Positions 1-7,742 of a DNA stretch of 64,000 bases are shown one piece after another. Every line of letters begins with the position of its first letter. Within the stretch, counting starts at the first letter, position 1. This stretch comes from Methanoculleus methanifontis (GTDB lineage: Archaea > Halobacteriota > Methanomicrobia > Methanomicrobiales > Methanoculleaceae). Below the pieces are notes generated by a model, which had not been told where the DNA came from, made no database searches, and worked only from the letters and a program-made list of their open reading frames with translations. A program made the position numbers and the translations under genes. The DNA lies in NCBI RefSeq assembly GCF_030464365.1, contig NZ_VCYI01000011.1, positions 53,001-117,000 of the forward strand, given 5' to 3'.

Positions 1-475
1 TTTTGTAGCCGTCGATGTACGAGCAGATCTTCTCGATGGCGGCAACCGGCATCTCGCGTTCGTTAAAGATGTTGCCGTCGTTGTAGATCGAGACGATCGG
101 GTAATCCTCGAGATCGACGGTATCCATCACGTACTCGAACTGCGCAACGTACTCGTCCGCCGATATCTCCCTGCCCCGGGACGTTGCACAGTAAAACCCG
201 CACATGGTGCACCCCCCCGTCTTCTCGACCCACTCGCACCCCGTGGAACGGAGGAAGATGATCAGCCGCCTGATGGGCTGATCGTCGAGATGGCCTATCC
301 GCTCCTCCCATCCGATGGGAACCGTAAAATCGAGGTCGTGCGGAGCGTCTCCATTCCGTTTGCGCAGCCCGCCGGCCAGTGCCCGGATCTCATTTAGAAT
401 ATCATTTTCCGTTGAGGGACCCGTAAAGGTCTCTGCGCTGCTACTGCTATCAGGTACGGCCCTATCCAGAATCAT
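1..475 (-). CDS. Radical SAM protein, RaSEA/TIGR01210-like (5' part; runs off left edge)
   Basis: The gene reads leftwards and leaves the window, so only about 158 N-terminal residues are visible. The ATG at 475 is preceded by a run of G (GGGGGG) at ribosome-binding distance. The visible protein has a cysteine cluster, GCEWVEKTGGCTMCGFYC, with spacing C-x8-C-x2-C like the non-canonical [4Fe-4S] site of Elp3-type and archaeosine-synthase (RaSEA) radical SAM proteins. It is followed by a YNDGN segment typical of the TIM-barrel strand after the cluster. RaSEA completes archaeosine formation in archaeal tRNA with ArcS; that specific role is inferred from the cluster and could be a sister family. 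A TATA-like stretch at 573-584 lies upstream. The link to the neighbouring surface locus is unknown. Confidence 0.6.
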   Translation of the reverse strand, partial: MILDRAVPDSSSSAETFTGPSTENDILNEIRALAGGLRKRNGDAPHDLDFTVPIGWEERIGHLDDQPIRRLIIFLRSTGCEWVEKTGGCTMCGFYCATSRGREISADEYVAQFEYVMDTVDLEDYPIVSIYNDGNIFNEREMPVAAIEKICSYIDGYK

Positions 476-767
476 TATCCCCCCTGTTCCGGGCATGCAC
501 CTTCATGCCGAAGGCGCGCATCCCCGGTGACTGTCGCCTTATCTTAGCAAGACATACCCCTGATAGGGCTCCGCATATTTATAACTTATCCAATCGGCCA
601 GGTTATCGGGCTATGTTTGCGAAAAGGTATTCTTTGACAGGAAATCCAGAAAATCAGGCAATCTGTTGAGATGACTCGGATCCGGACTCCTGCCGTATTT
701 CCCCAGGAGGCTATCCATTCGTCCATAGAACCCTGATCCCGAATGGGAGAGATGACAGCATGCCAAT

Positions 768-777
768 TTTTATATAC
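768..777 (+). promoter_or_regulatory. TATA box of the first PaaK-like gene
   Basis: TTTTATATAC lies in an AT-rich dip of otherwise GC-rich DNA. Transcription would start near 798-800. Any start codon at 743 would therefore lie upstream of the promoter, which is why the longest reading frame is not used for the gene at 953. Confidence 0.55.
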
Positions 778-801
778 GTTGTTCGGGGGTATAGTATCGC
801 G

Positions 802-897
802 ATGCACCGGCGAGCATTCATCCGGGCGGATCACCCGAAGAACAGCCGGAAAGCGACAGTGGAGACTGAAAAGCAGTGGGACGAAGAGGCGGCGTGA
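802..897 (+). CDS. Possible leaderless upstream ORF, 31 codons
   Basis: An ATG sits about 27 nt after the TATA box at 768-777, the usual distance for an archaeal leaderless start. It opens a 31-codon frame rich in Arg, Lys and Glu that closes at 895-897. It is out of frame with, and ends shortly before, the first PaaK-like gene. It could be a leader peptide or simply 5' untranslated RNA. The protein has no recognisable domain. Confidence 0.2.
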   Translation: MHRRAFIRADHPKNSRKATVETEKQWDEEAA

Positions 898-952
898 CCG
901 TCCGTTTTCGGTGGATATGGAAGAAGAGCGCGTAAAGAAGGGAACGAAGATC

Positions 953-2380
953 ATGGTTCGTCTGGGAGAGAGGATCTGCGGCAGGGAATCGTTCACTGCA
1001 AAAGCTCTCGGGCTCCTCCCGGCTTATAACACCTATCGAAAGACCTACGCCCTTCTCCAGGAGTCCCAGGGGTGGAGCCGGGAAGAACTCGCGGCCCACC
1101 AGGCCAAGGCGCTCTCGCGTCTGCTCGACCACGCCTACGAGAATGTCCCTTACTACCGCCGGGTCTTTCAGGAGCAGAGCCTCGTCCCCGAGGACATCCA
1201 GACTCCCGAAGACCTGGTGCTCCTCCCGTTCCTGACCCGGGCAGACCTCCAGACCAACCTCCCCGACTTAAAAGCCCAAAACTACCCGGAGTCCGCCTTC
1301 GAGTACGTCACCACCGGCGGCTCCACCGGTATCCCGGTCGGGTTCTACTACGAGAGAGGGGTCTCCCGCGCCCGGGAATGGGCGTTCATGAAGACCCAGT
1401 GGGACCGCGTCGGCTACCGGTTCACCGACCGTTGCGCCGTCCTCCGGGGCTACATCGTTGGATCGGCAAAAGAAGGTGTCTACTGGAAGAAGACCCTCTG
1501 CGGCCGGTGGCTGCTGATGTCTTCCCATCACATGGCCGAGGAGACGCTGCCCGCCTACATCGACCGGATCAAGAGGTTCAAACCCCGCTTCATCCAGGGA
1601 TACCCCTCCACGGCCGTGATCCTGGCACGGTACATGCGGGAGCACGGGATCGAACCGTTCCCGACCGTCAAAGCCGTCCTCTGCGGGTCGGAGAACCTCT
1701 ACCCCTGGCAGCGCGACCTCCTCACCGAGGCCTTCGGCTGCCGCGTCTTCTCCTGGTACGGCAACTCCGAACAGACAGTGCTTGCCGGCGAGTGCGAGGA
1801 GAGCTGCCATTACCACATCTTCCCCGAATACGGGATCGTCGAACTGATCGGGCGAGATGGACAGCCCGTCCAGGGGCCGGGGGCGATGGGCGAGGTGGTC
1901 GCGACCAACCTCACCAACTTCGTCTGCCCCCTCATCCGCTATCGCACCATGGACCTTGCCACAGCGGGCAGGGGCCCCTGTACCTGCGGCCGGAGTTACC
2001 CGATACTCGAACGAGTCGAGGGGAGGGTTCAGGACTTCATCGTGACAGGTAAAGGCGAACTCCTCTCCGGAATTGCCATGAACATTGACACCGATGCGTT
2101 CGATAACGTTAAACAGTTTCAGTTCTACCAGGAGAAAGTTGGGGAAGTCATACTGAATGTCGTGAGAAAACCGGCCTTCAGCAAGCAGGACGCGGAGTAC
2201 CTCTACCGGGAAGTGAGCAGGAGTTGCGGTGACGACGTTCTGATCACCATCAGATACGTCGACAACATACCGCTCACCGCCCGCGGCAAGTATCGTTACT
2301 TCGTTCAGGACCTGCCGATACACTTCAGCGAACGAGAAGGGGGGATTGTCGAACATGCTTCCCCCGACCTTCTCGCCTGA
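953..2380 (+). CDS. PaaK/CapK-like adenylate-forming enzyme, copy 1
   Basis: This 475-residue protein belongs to the phenylacetate-CoA ligase/CapK branch of ANL adenylating enzymes, often annotated as coenzyme F390 synthetase in methanogens. Landmarks are the family N-terminus with HAYENVPYYR, the Gly/Ser/Thr nucleotide loop TTGGSTGIPVGFYY near residue 120, the YGNSEQT adenine-binding motif near 270 and YRTMD near 330. A C-terminal lid domain contains a CTCGR segment. Family members activate a carboxylic acid with ATP; the acid here is not known. The ATG at 953 matches the length of its paralogues, and ATG 917 is an alternative. It is followed by a second copy overlapping by 26 bp and lies in a locus with FemAB-like and CapA-like genes, which favours a surface-polymer role over F390 synthesis. 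Confidence 0.8.
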   Translation: MVRLGERICGRESFTAKALGLLPAYNTYRKTYALLQESQGWSREELAAHQAKALSRLLDHAYENVPYYRRVFQEQSLVPEDIQTPEDLVLLPFLTRADLQTNLPDLKAQNYPESAFEYVTTGGSTGIPVGFYYERGVSRAREWAFMKTQWDRVGYRFTDRCAVLRGYIVGSAKEGVYWKKTLCGRWLLMSSHHMAEETLPAYIDRIKRFKPRFIQGYPSTAVILARYMREHGIEPFPTVKAVLCGSENLYPWQRDLLTEAFGCRVFSWYGNSEQTVLAGECEESCHYHIFPEYGIVELIGRDGQPVQGPGAMGEVVATNLTNFVCPLIRYRTMDLATAGRGPCTCGRSYPILERVEGRVQDFIVTGKGELLSGIAMNIDTDAFDNVKQFQFYQEKVGEVILNVVRKPAFSKQDAEYLYREVSRSCGDDVLITIRYVDNIPLTARGKYRYFVQDLPIHFSEREGGIVEHASPDLLA

Positions 2381-3785
2381 CCAGGGAGGTATGCATACGA
2401 AGGCAGGTCTTCACCGATGGGCGTCACGCGCAAACCCGCTCACCGTAAAGGCACTCAGCCTGGTGCCGTCTTACCGCACCTACCAGCAGATGTATGCGCT
2501 CCTCCAGCAATCCCAGTGGTGGAGCCGCGAAAAACTCGCGGCCTACCAGGCGCAGGCACTCTCGCGCCTGCTCGACCACGCCTATGAGAATGTCCCCTAC
2601 TATCGCCAGGTTTTTCAAGAACGCGACCTCATCCCGGAGGACATCCAGGGCCCGGCGGACCTCGAACTCCTCCCGTTCCTGACCAAGGAGATCGTCCAGG
2701 CCAACCTCTCCGACTTAAAAGCTCAAAACTACCCGGAGTCCGCCTTCGAGTACGTGCGCACGTCCGGCTCCACCGGCACCCCCATGGGGTTCTACTACGA
2801 GAAAGGGGCCTCCCGCGCCCGGGAGTGGGCGTTCATGAAGACCCAGTGGGACCGCGTCGGTTACCGGTTCGGCGACCGTTGCGTCATACTCCGGGGGCAC
2901 GTCGTGGACACGGTACCCAGTGGCACCTACTGGAGGCGTGCGCTCTTCGGCCGGTGGCTGATCATGTCCTCCCACCAGATGACCGAGGAGACCCTGCCGG
3001 ACTACATCGACCGGATCCGCTGGTTTAAGCCGCGGTTCATCCACGCCTACCCCTCCACTGCCGTGATCCTGGCACGATATATGCGGGAGCACAGGATCGA
3101 ACCGTTCCCGACCGTCAAGGCCGTCCTCTGCGGGTCGGAGAACCTCTATCCCTGGCAGCGCGACCTCCTCACCGAGACCTTCGGCTGCCGCGTCTTCTCC
3201 TGGTACGGCAACTCCGAACAGACGGTGCTTGCCGGCGAGTGCGAGGAGAGCGCCCACTACCACATCTTTCCCGAATACGGGATCGTCGAACTGATCGGAA
3301 GGGACGGCCGACCCGTCCAGGGGCCGGGGGCGATGGGCGAAGTGGTCGCGACGAGCCTCATCAACTTCGTCTGCCCCCTCGTCCGCTACCGCACCATGGA
3401 CGTCGCGGTCACCACGGAGAAGCGGTGCTCCTGCGGGAGACAGTACCCCCTGCTCGAGAAGGTGGAGGGGAGGCTCCAGGAGTTCATCGTAACCCGGAGC
3501 GGACACCTGATCTCCGTCACGCCCATCAACTACGAATCCGAGGCGTTCGAGAATATACGGCAGTTCCAGATGTACCAGGAGGAGGTGGGCGAACTCATCA
3601 TGAAGGTCGTCAGAAAACCGGCCTACACCGAGAAGGACACCCGGCAACTGACCGCTGAACTCCGGTGCCAGCTCGGTGACGGGGTGAACGTCCACGTCCG
3701 CTTCGTTGATGAGATCCCCCGTACCGAAGGCGGCAAGTTCCGGTACCTCATCCAGAAACTCCCCATCTCGATCGGCGATCTCTGA
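2355..3785 (+). CDS. PaaK/CapK-like adenylate-forming enzyme, copy 2
   Basis: A 476-residue paralogue of the preceding protein with the same motifs: TSGSTGTPMGFYY nucleotide loop, YGNSEQT, YRTMD and a C-terminal CSCGR segment. The ATG at 2355 follows an AAGGGGGGAT ribosome-binding site by about eight bases and overlaps the end of copy 1, indicating translational coupling. ATG 2391 sits directly against a GGGAGGT and is too close to use it. The first 100 residues and the lid domain differ more from copy 1 than copies 1 and 3 differ from each other, so this copy may activate a different acid. It faces a convergent FemAB-like gene only 4 bp away. Confidence 0.8.
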   Translation: MLPPTFSPDQGGMHTKAGLHRWASRANPLTVKALSLVPSYRTYQQMYALLQQSQWWSREKLAAYQAQALSRLLDHAYENVPYYRQVFQERDLIPEDIQGPADLELLPFLTKEIVQANLSDLKAQNYPESAFEYVRTSGSTGTPMGFYYEKGASRAREWAFMKTQWDRVGYRFGDRCVILRGHVVDTVPSGTYWRRALFGRWLIMSSHQMTEETLPDYIDRIRWFKPRFIHAYPSTAVILARYMREHRIEPFPTVKAVLCGSENLYPWQRDLLTETFGCRVFSWYGNSEQTVLAGECEESAHYHIFPEYGIVELIGRDGRPVQGPGAMGEVVATSLINFVCPLVRYRTMDVAVTTEKRCSCGRQYPLLEKVEGRLQEFIVTRSGHLISVTPINYESEAFENIRQFQMYQEEVGELIMKVVRKPAYTEKDTRQLTAELRCQLGDGVNVHVRFVDEIPRTEGGKFRYLIQKLPISIGDL

Positions 3786-3789
3786 GCGT

Positions 3790-4821
3790 TCAGTCGATGT
3801 AGGGGACGACCCTGCGCTTCAGCCGGGGATTGTTAAAGACAGAGGTGTACGCCCATTCCGCCAGAGTCCCGACCATATCCTTCCGGCAGACCTCCATATA
3901 CATGCCGAGAACCGAACAGAACTTGGACTTGAAGAAGTTCAGGTCGGGCGTGTTCGCCCCGATGTTCTCCAGGTACGAGTAGCCTTCAGCCCGTGCACGC
4001 CGAACCAGGAGCCACTGGAGATACTCGTTCCCTGCGTGAACACTCTCGAACCGCGGCGTGCCCATCCAGAGCAGGAACCGCTTGTACTCCTGGGTGGCAA
4101 CGGCCCCCGTGAGCGCACCTTCCCGGTCGTAGAGGTAGTATGCCGCGAGATGATCCGGGTACGCCCGGAAGAGGTCCTCAAAGTAACGCCTGCTGATCAT
4201 CGGGATGTTCATATCCGGCTGGCTGAACCGCCCGGCAAGCGCCGTATAAAGATCCGAGATATCGGTGCTCCGCACGAGATCCATCCCGGCCTTCTCGGCT
4301 TTTCTGATCTTATTCCGGAGTTTGTAGTGGAAATCCCCCCAGATCGTCTCGAGCGGCCGCGTAAGATCGATCACGTAGGTGTAGTGGACCTTCGGCGTAT
4401 ACCCCCTCCAGATGAACTGCCTGACATCGGTGAGGCCGGGGACGAAGGTCAGAGAGAAGTAATGCGGCGATATCGCGTCGATCTCTGCAGAGAGATCCGT
4501 CGCAACGAGATCCATGATCGCCTCCTGTTTGCCCAGTTTCAACGCGGTAAAATCCTTCGCCGGGATAAGGCCCAGGTAGGGGATGACCGCCTGCATGGGC
4601 GGGGGCGAGAAGAGCGTCTTGACCCCGTGCACGCTCCTGAAGAAGAGCGGGGCGAGGCAGACGAGTTCTTCCCCCTTGTAGATGCCGTACGGGAGGAGCT
4701 GGTACCCCGTATGCCGGGCTGTGACCGTCATGTAGTCCCACCCGTGGAAAAGCAGCCCGTACGGACTTGCATCGACAAATGAATCCCACACGCCCCTGTC
4801 TTTAACAAGTTCGAGCACCAT
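3790..4821 (-). CDS. FemAB/GNAT-like acyltransferase, copy 1
   Basis: This 343-residue protein resembles the FemAB-like/acetyltransferase-6 group (two tandem GNAT folds) that moves aminoacyl groups, often from aminoacyl-tRNA, onto cell-wall precursors or polysaccharides. Visible hallmarks are the KLRNKIRKAEKAG basic helix near residue 170 and a conserved C-terminal stretch, NEYLQWLLVRRARAEGYSY, followed by an E-N-x-G-A-N motif. No signal peptide or membrane segment is apparent, so it should act on a cytoplasmic precursor. It is the first of three paralogues with identically placed start codons. Its promoter appears to be the TATA at 4884-4896. The acceptor is unknown; archaea of this order lack peptidoglycan. 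Confidence 0.75.
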   Translation of the reverse strand: MVLELVKDRGVWDSFVDASPYGLLFHGWDYMTVTARHTGYQLLPYGIYKGEELVCLAPLFFRSVHGVKTLFSPPPMQAVIPYLGLIPAKDFTALKLGKQEAIMDLVATDLSAEIDAISPHYFSLTFVPGLTDVRQFIWRGYTPKVHYTYVIDLTRPLETIWGDFHYKLRNKIRKAEKAGMDLVRSTDISDLYTALAGRFSQPDMNIPMISRRYFEDLFRAYPDHLAAYYLYDREGALTGAVATQEYKRFLLWMGTPRFESVHAGNEYLQWLLVRRARAEGYSYLENIGANTPDLNFFKSKFCSVLGMYMEVCRKDMVGTLAEWAYTSVFNNPRLKRRVVPYID

Positions 4822-4883
4822 AGAGTCTGACTTCCAGCCGAACGGTCATGCCTGACCGGGGCTGACACAGGATACCTCAGGAG

Positions 4884-4896
4884 TTATATTTATATC
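4884..4896 (-). promoter_or_regulatory. TATA box for FemAB-like copy 1
   Basis: A TTATATTTATATC tract lies about 65 bp upstream of the ATG at 4821, giving a predicted start of transcription near 4860. Confidence 0.5.
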
Positions 4897-4979
4897 TTTC
4901 CCGGCAACACCGGGGAGCGCGGGGCTGCACCGATTTAAGCGGATCCGGGAGATGCCGGACCCCGGCAGACCCCTCCCGA

Positions 4980-6008
4980 TCACCTTATGTAGGGGACAAA
5001 CCTCTTCTTGATCAGCGGCCTGTTGACGATGTTGCTGTACGCCCACTCCGCAACCCTGCCCACGCCGTCTTTTCTGCTCACCTCAAAGAAGATAGCAAGA
5101 TCCGGGTTGTACTTCGCCTTATGCACGTTCAGGTTCGGGTTGTTCGCCCCGGTATTCTCGAACTCCAAGAAACCCTTCTCTTTCGCGTTCCGGATAAGGC
5201 ACCACTGGAGATACTCGTTCGCCGACGTGCCGTCGATCTTCGGCCCGCCGACCCAGAGGATATAACGCCTGTATTCCAGGGTCGTGCCGACCCCTTTGAG
5301 GTCGCCGGCCCGGTCGTAGAGATGGTAGACATGGGCGTGATCCGGATACGCCCGGAAGATATCCTCGAAGTAGTCGCGGTTGATCATCGGGATGTTCATA
5401 TCCGGGCGGCTGAACCGCCGGCGCACCGTCTCGTAGAACAGGGTGAGACCGTCGCCCTCCTCCAGGTGGTACCCCTCCTTCTCGAACCGCCGGAGGCTCG
5501 TGCGCAGCTTCGCGTTCACGTTCCCCCAGAGGGTCTCGATCGACGGTGCGAGGTCGATCGTATACGAGTAGTTGATCCCGGTCCGGTAGCCGTCCCAGAT
5601 GAACCGGCGGATGTCGTGAAAGCCCGGGACGAACGTCATCGAGAGATAGTTCGGCGCAATATCGCGGAGGGCTTCCTTGAGCCCGTCGGCCACCGCCTGC
5701 AGCATCGACTCCTTTTTGCTCTGCTTCGCCGCTGCATAATTCCTGCCCATGACCACCCCGAGATACGGTATGACCGCCTGCATGGGCGGCGGCGAGAGCA
5801 CAACGGTGACGCCGTTCATCCGCCTGCAGAAGAGGGGGCAGATTGCGAGCAGTTCTTCGCCCCGGTAGATGCCGTAAGGGAGAAACGTATACCCGGTATG
5901 CCGCTCTGTGATCGTTAAGAAGTCCCACTTATGAAAGAGGAGACCTGAAGGGCTCTCGTCGATGAAGGTATCCCAGATATCTCTGTCAGCGATGATCTCG
6001 ACCGGCAA
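4980..6008 (-). CDS. FemAB/GNAT-like acyltransferase, copy 2 (TTG start)
   Basis: A 342-residue paralogue of the gene at 3790-4821, with the KLRTSLRRFEKEG helix and the same NEYLQW and E-N-x-G-A-N signature near the C-terminus. The frame is open upstream to 6158, but a TTG at 6008 preceded by GCGGAGG at nine bases gives a protein whose first 15 residues align without gaps with both paralogues, each ending in a W-D-T/S-F motif at residue 15. I therefore use TTG 6008. A TATA box at 6067-6077 would place the transcript start near 6046, downstream of the longer start codon. Substrate unknown; role as in copy 1. Confidence 0.75.
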   Translation of the reverse strand: MPVEIIADRDIWDTFIDESPSGLLFHKWDFLTITERHTGYTFLPYGIYRGEELLAICPLFCRRMNGVTVVLSPPPMQAVIPYLGVVMGRNYAAAKQSKKESMLQAVADGLKEALRDIAPNYLSMTFVPGFHDIRRFIWDGYRTGINYSYTIDLAPSIETLWGNVNAKLRTSLRRFEKEGYHLEEGDGLTLFYETVRRRFSRPDMNIPMINRDYFEDIFRAYPDHAHVYHLYDRAGDLKGVGTTLEYRRYILWVGGPKIDGTSANEYLQWCLIRNAKEKGFLEFENTGANNPNLNVHKAKYNPDLAIFFEVSRKDGVGRVAEWAYSNIVNRPLIKKRFVPYIR

Positions 6009-6066
6009 GCCGTTTTTCCTCCGCTCTGCCGGAGATCTCCGGCAGGTCTTTAACTCCTGCAATCGG

Positions 6067-6077
6067 CCATATAAAAC
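6067..6077 (-). promoter_or_regulatory. TATA box for FemAB-like copy 2
   Basis: GTTTTATATGG on the minus strand, about 60 bp before the TTG at 6008. It supports separate promoters for the FemAB-like genes and excludes the longer start at 6158. Confidence 0.5.
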
Positions 6078-6218
6078 TAACGGATCGCGGGCCCATGCCG
6101 GGGCATACAGCGCGACCGGGCGCACAAACACGATACCCATCCCGGTGTTTCCGGACATCAGGGATCCTGAACCGGGAGTATCGGGATACTATGCTGCACG
6201 GTACCGCGAACCCGAACC

Positions 6219-7232
6219 CTAAATCCTGCCGGTCGCCATCATCAACCGTTTCACAAAAGAACGGTATGCCCACTCGGATAACGTGCCGAGGGCATCCTTC
6301 TTCTCGACCTCAAAGTACATCGTAAGATCGGGGTTGAACTTCGACTTGAAGAGGGCCGGACCGGGGTTGTTCGCACCCATATTCTCGAACGTCCGGTAGC
6401 CTTCGGCGTGTGCACGCTCAATCAGGAGCCACTGGAGATACTCGTTCCCTGCATGAGGGTTCTCGATCCTCGGGGTCCCCAACCAGAACAGGAACCGCTT
6501 GTACTCCTGGGCGGCCACCACGGCCGCGACCTCGTCCTCTGCATCGTAGAGGATGTAGATCCCGATCTCCGGGTAGGCACGCACGAGATCCTCGAGGTAG
6601 TCGCGCTTGATCGCCGGTATGTCGAGCGACGGGTCACGGTAACGATCAGAGATGAACGCATAAAGCGTGGAGACATCGCCGGATCTCTCCAGCCGAAGAC
6701 CCGCCTTCGACTCCTTCCTCAGTGTGGTGCGGAGCTTGGCGTTGAGGTTGTTCCAGATCTCCTCGATCGGCTGCGTAAGATCGATGGTGTAGGTATACCG
6801 GACCCGTGCATCGCACCGGTCCCAGAGGTAGTGTCGTATATCTTCGAATCCCGGGACGAAGGCTACCGAGAGGTAGTTCGGCGAAATCTCCAGGAGTTCC
6901 CCGCGGATCTCTTCTGCGATCAGCCTGAGAAGGGATTCTTTCTTGCTCCGCTTGAGCGACCCGAACTTCCCGCTCGTCACGCACCCGAGGTGGGGAATCA
7001 CCGTGAGAGGCGGGGGTGAAAAAACGGCGTTGATACCGTGTATCCGCTTCCAGAAGAGCGGAAACACGCAGAGCGGCTCGTCGCCATTATAGATCGCGTA
7101 TGGAAGAAGCGTGCTCTTCGTATGGTTTGCCGTCAGGTGCAGGTAGTCCCACTTATGAAAGAGGAGGCCCGAAGGGCTCTCTTCGATGAAGGTATCCCAT
7201 GTATCTCTGTCCTCGACTCTGATCGCTGCCAT
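6219..7232 (-). CDS. FemAB/GNAT-like acyltransferase, copy 3
   Basis: A 337-residue member of the same trio, with KLRTTLRKESKAG, NEYLQWLLIERAHAEGYRT and an E-N-M-G-A-N segment. The ATG at 7232 aligns exactly with the starts of the two paralogues; a GTG at 7244 in the same frame is possible but adds four residues. The last few residues differ from the paralogues, which end in a V-P-Y-I motif, whereas this one ends in M-M-A-T-G-R-I. A TATA box at 7296-7308 lies upstream. Together with copies 1 and 2 it provides three acyltransferases for three adenylating enzymes in the locus. Confidence 0.75.
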   Translation of the reverse strand: MAAIRVEDRDTWDTFIEESPSGLLFHKWDYLHLTANHTKSTLLPYAIYNGDEPLCVFPLFWKRIHGINAVFSPPPLTVIPHLGCVTSGKFGSLKRSKKESLLRLIAEEIRGELLEISPNYLSVAFVPGFEDIRHYLWDRCDARVRYTYTIDLTQPIEEIWNNLNAKLRTTLRKESKAGLRLERSGDVSTLYAFISDRYRDPSLDIPAIKRDYLEDLVRAYPEIGIYILYDAEDEVAAVVAAQEYKRFLFWLGTPRIENPHAGNEYLQWLLIERAHAEGYRTFENMGANNPGPALFKSKFNPDLTMYFEVEKKDALGTLSEWAYRSFVKRLMMATGRI

Positions 7233-7295
7233 TCCTTCCGTCACTCCGGTGTTGTCATGCAGTCTGAGGCCCCGCGACCTCTAATCACCTCCCGG

Positions 7296-7308
7296 ATTCA
7301 TATACCTT
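7296..7308 (-). promoter_or_regulatory. TATA box for FemAB-like copy 3
   Basis: A GGTATATGAAT-type box on the minus strand about 70 bp upstream of ATG 7232. Confidence 0.45.
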
Positions 7309-7399
7309 TCTTTGGTTCCGGCGGATCGCGCAACCGGTCGCCGCGGGGCCGGGCGCAGCCACCCAGCCCGGGCAGCGAGCCCGGACTCGCAGGCAGGAA

Positions 7400-7409
7400 T
7401 CATTATATA
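7400..7409 (+). promoter_or_regulatory. TATA box before a small leaderless ORF
   Basis: TCATTATATA is centred about 26 nt before the ATG at 7432. A GC-rich hairpin (CCGGGC AGCGA GCCCGG) lies just upstream around 7367-7384. Confidence 0.45.
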
Positions 7410-7431
7410 CCGGAGCACGTGAGGTAGGGGC

Positions 7432-7623
7432 ATGGTCGCACTCCGCCTCCTTGCCATGGACGACGTTTCGTTCCGTTCGTGGGAGGGCAACGGTTCGGAT
7501 GCATACGGCGACATCTGGGTGCTCATACCGGAGAATAGCCTCTTTCCTGAGTTCCTGAAACATTTTTCCCGCACATCCGGCCGGGATCTGACTTCGATAC
7601 CATACTCCGAGAACTTCTTCTGA
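7432..7623 (+). CDS. Small hypothetical protein, 63 residues
   Basis: A 63-residue frame whose ATG is at the leaderless distance from a good TATA box at 7400-7409. It also has a GAGGTAGG sequence just before the ATG. The protein is mixed polar and hydrophobic, has no signal peptide or obvious membrane segment, and is not recognised. It lies between the FemAB-like trio and the third PaaK-like gene. It may be a real small gene of the locus or a remnant. No codon-usage test was possible. Confidence 0.35.
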   Translation: MVALRLLAMDDVSFRSWEGNGSDAYGDIWVLIPENSLFPEFLKHFSRTSGRDLTSIPYSENFF

Positions 7624-7742
7624 ACGCACCCGGTCTCCAGGGAAGCCGGTCGTCTTCATCGCGCCGCTGATGCCATTCAGCCGTACCGGGAGCAAAACGT
7701 TTAATGCAGAGTATCGATATGAGCACCTCGATGGGTGTGCGG

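Noticed and set aside
743..952. Longer N-terminus of the first PaaK-like protein starting at 743
   Set aside because: The start would precede the TATA box at 768-777, and the added residues are basic and low in family similarity.
1268..2356. Long antisense frames opposite the PaaK-like genes (also 2715-3695 and 8061-8921)
   Set aside because: They mirror strongly conserved coding sequence, recur at the same place in every paralogue and carry no domain; this is the usual effect of high GC.
4980..6158. FemAB-like copy 2 with start at 6158
   Set aside because: The extra 50 residues lie upstream of a TATA box and do not align with the paralogues; TTG 6008 has a good ribosome site.
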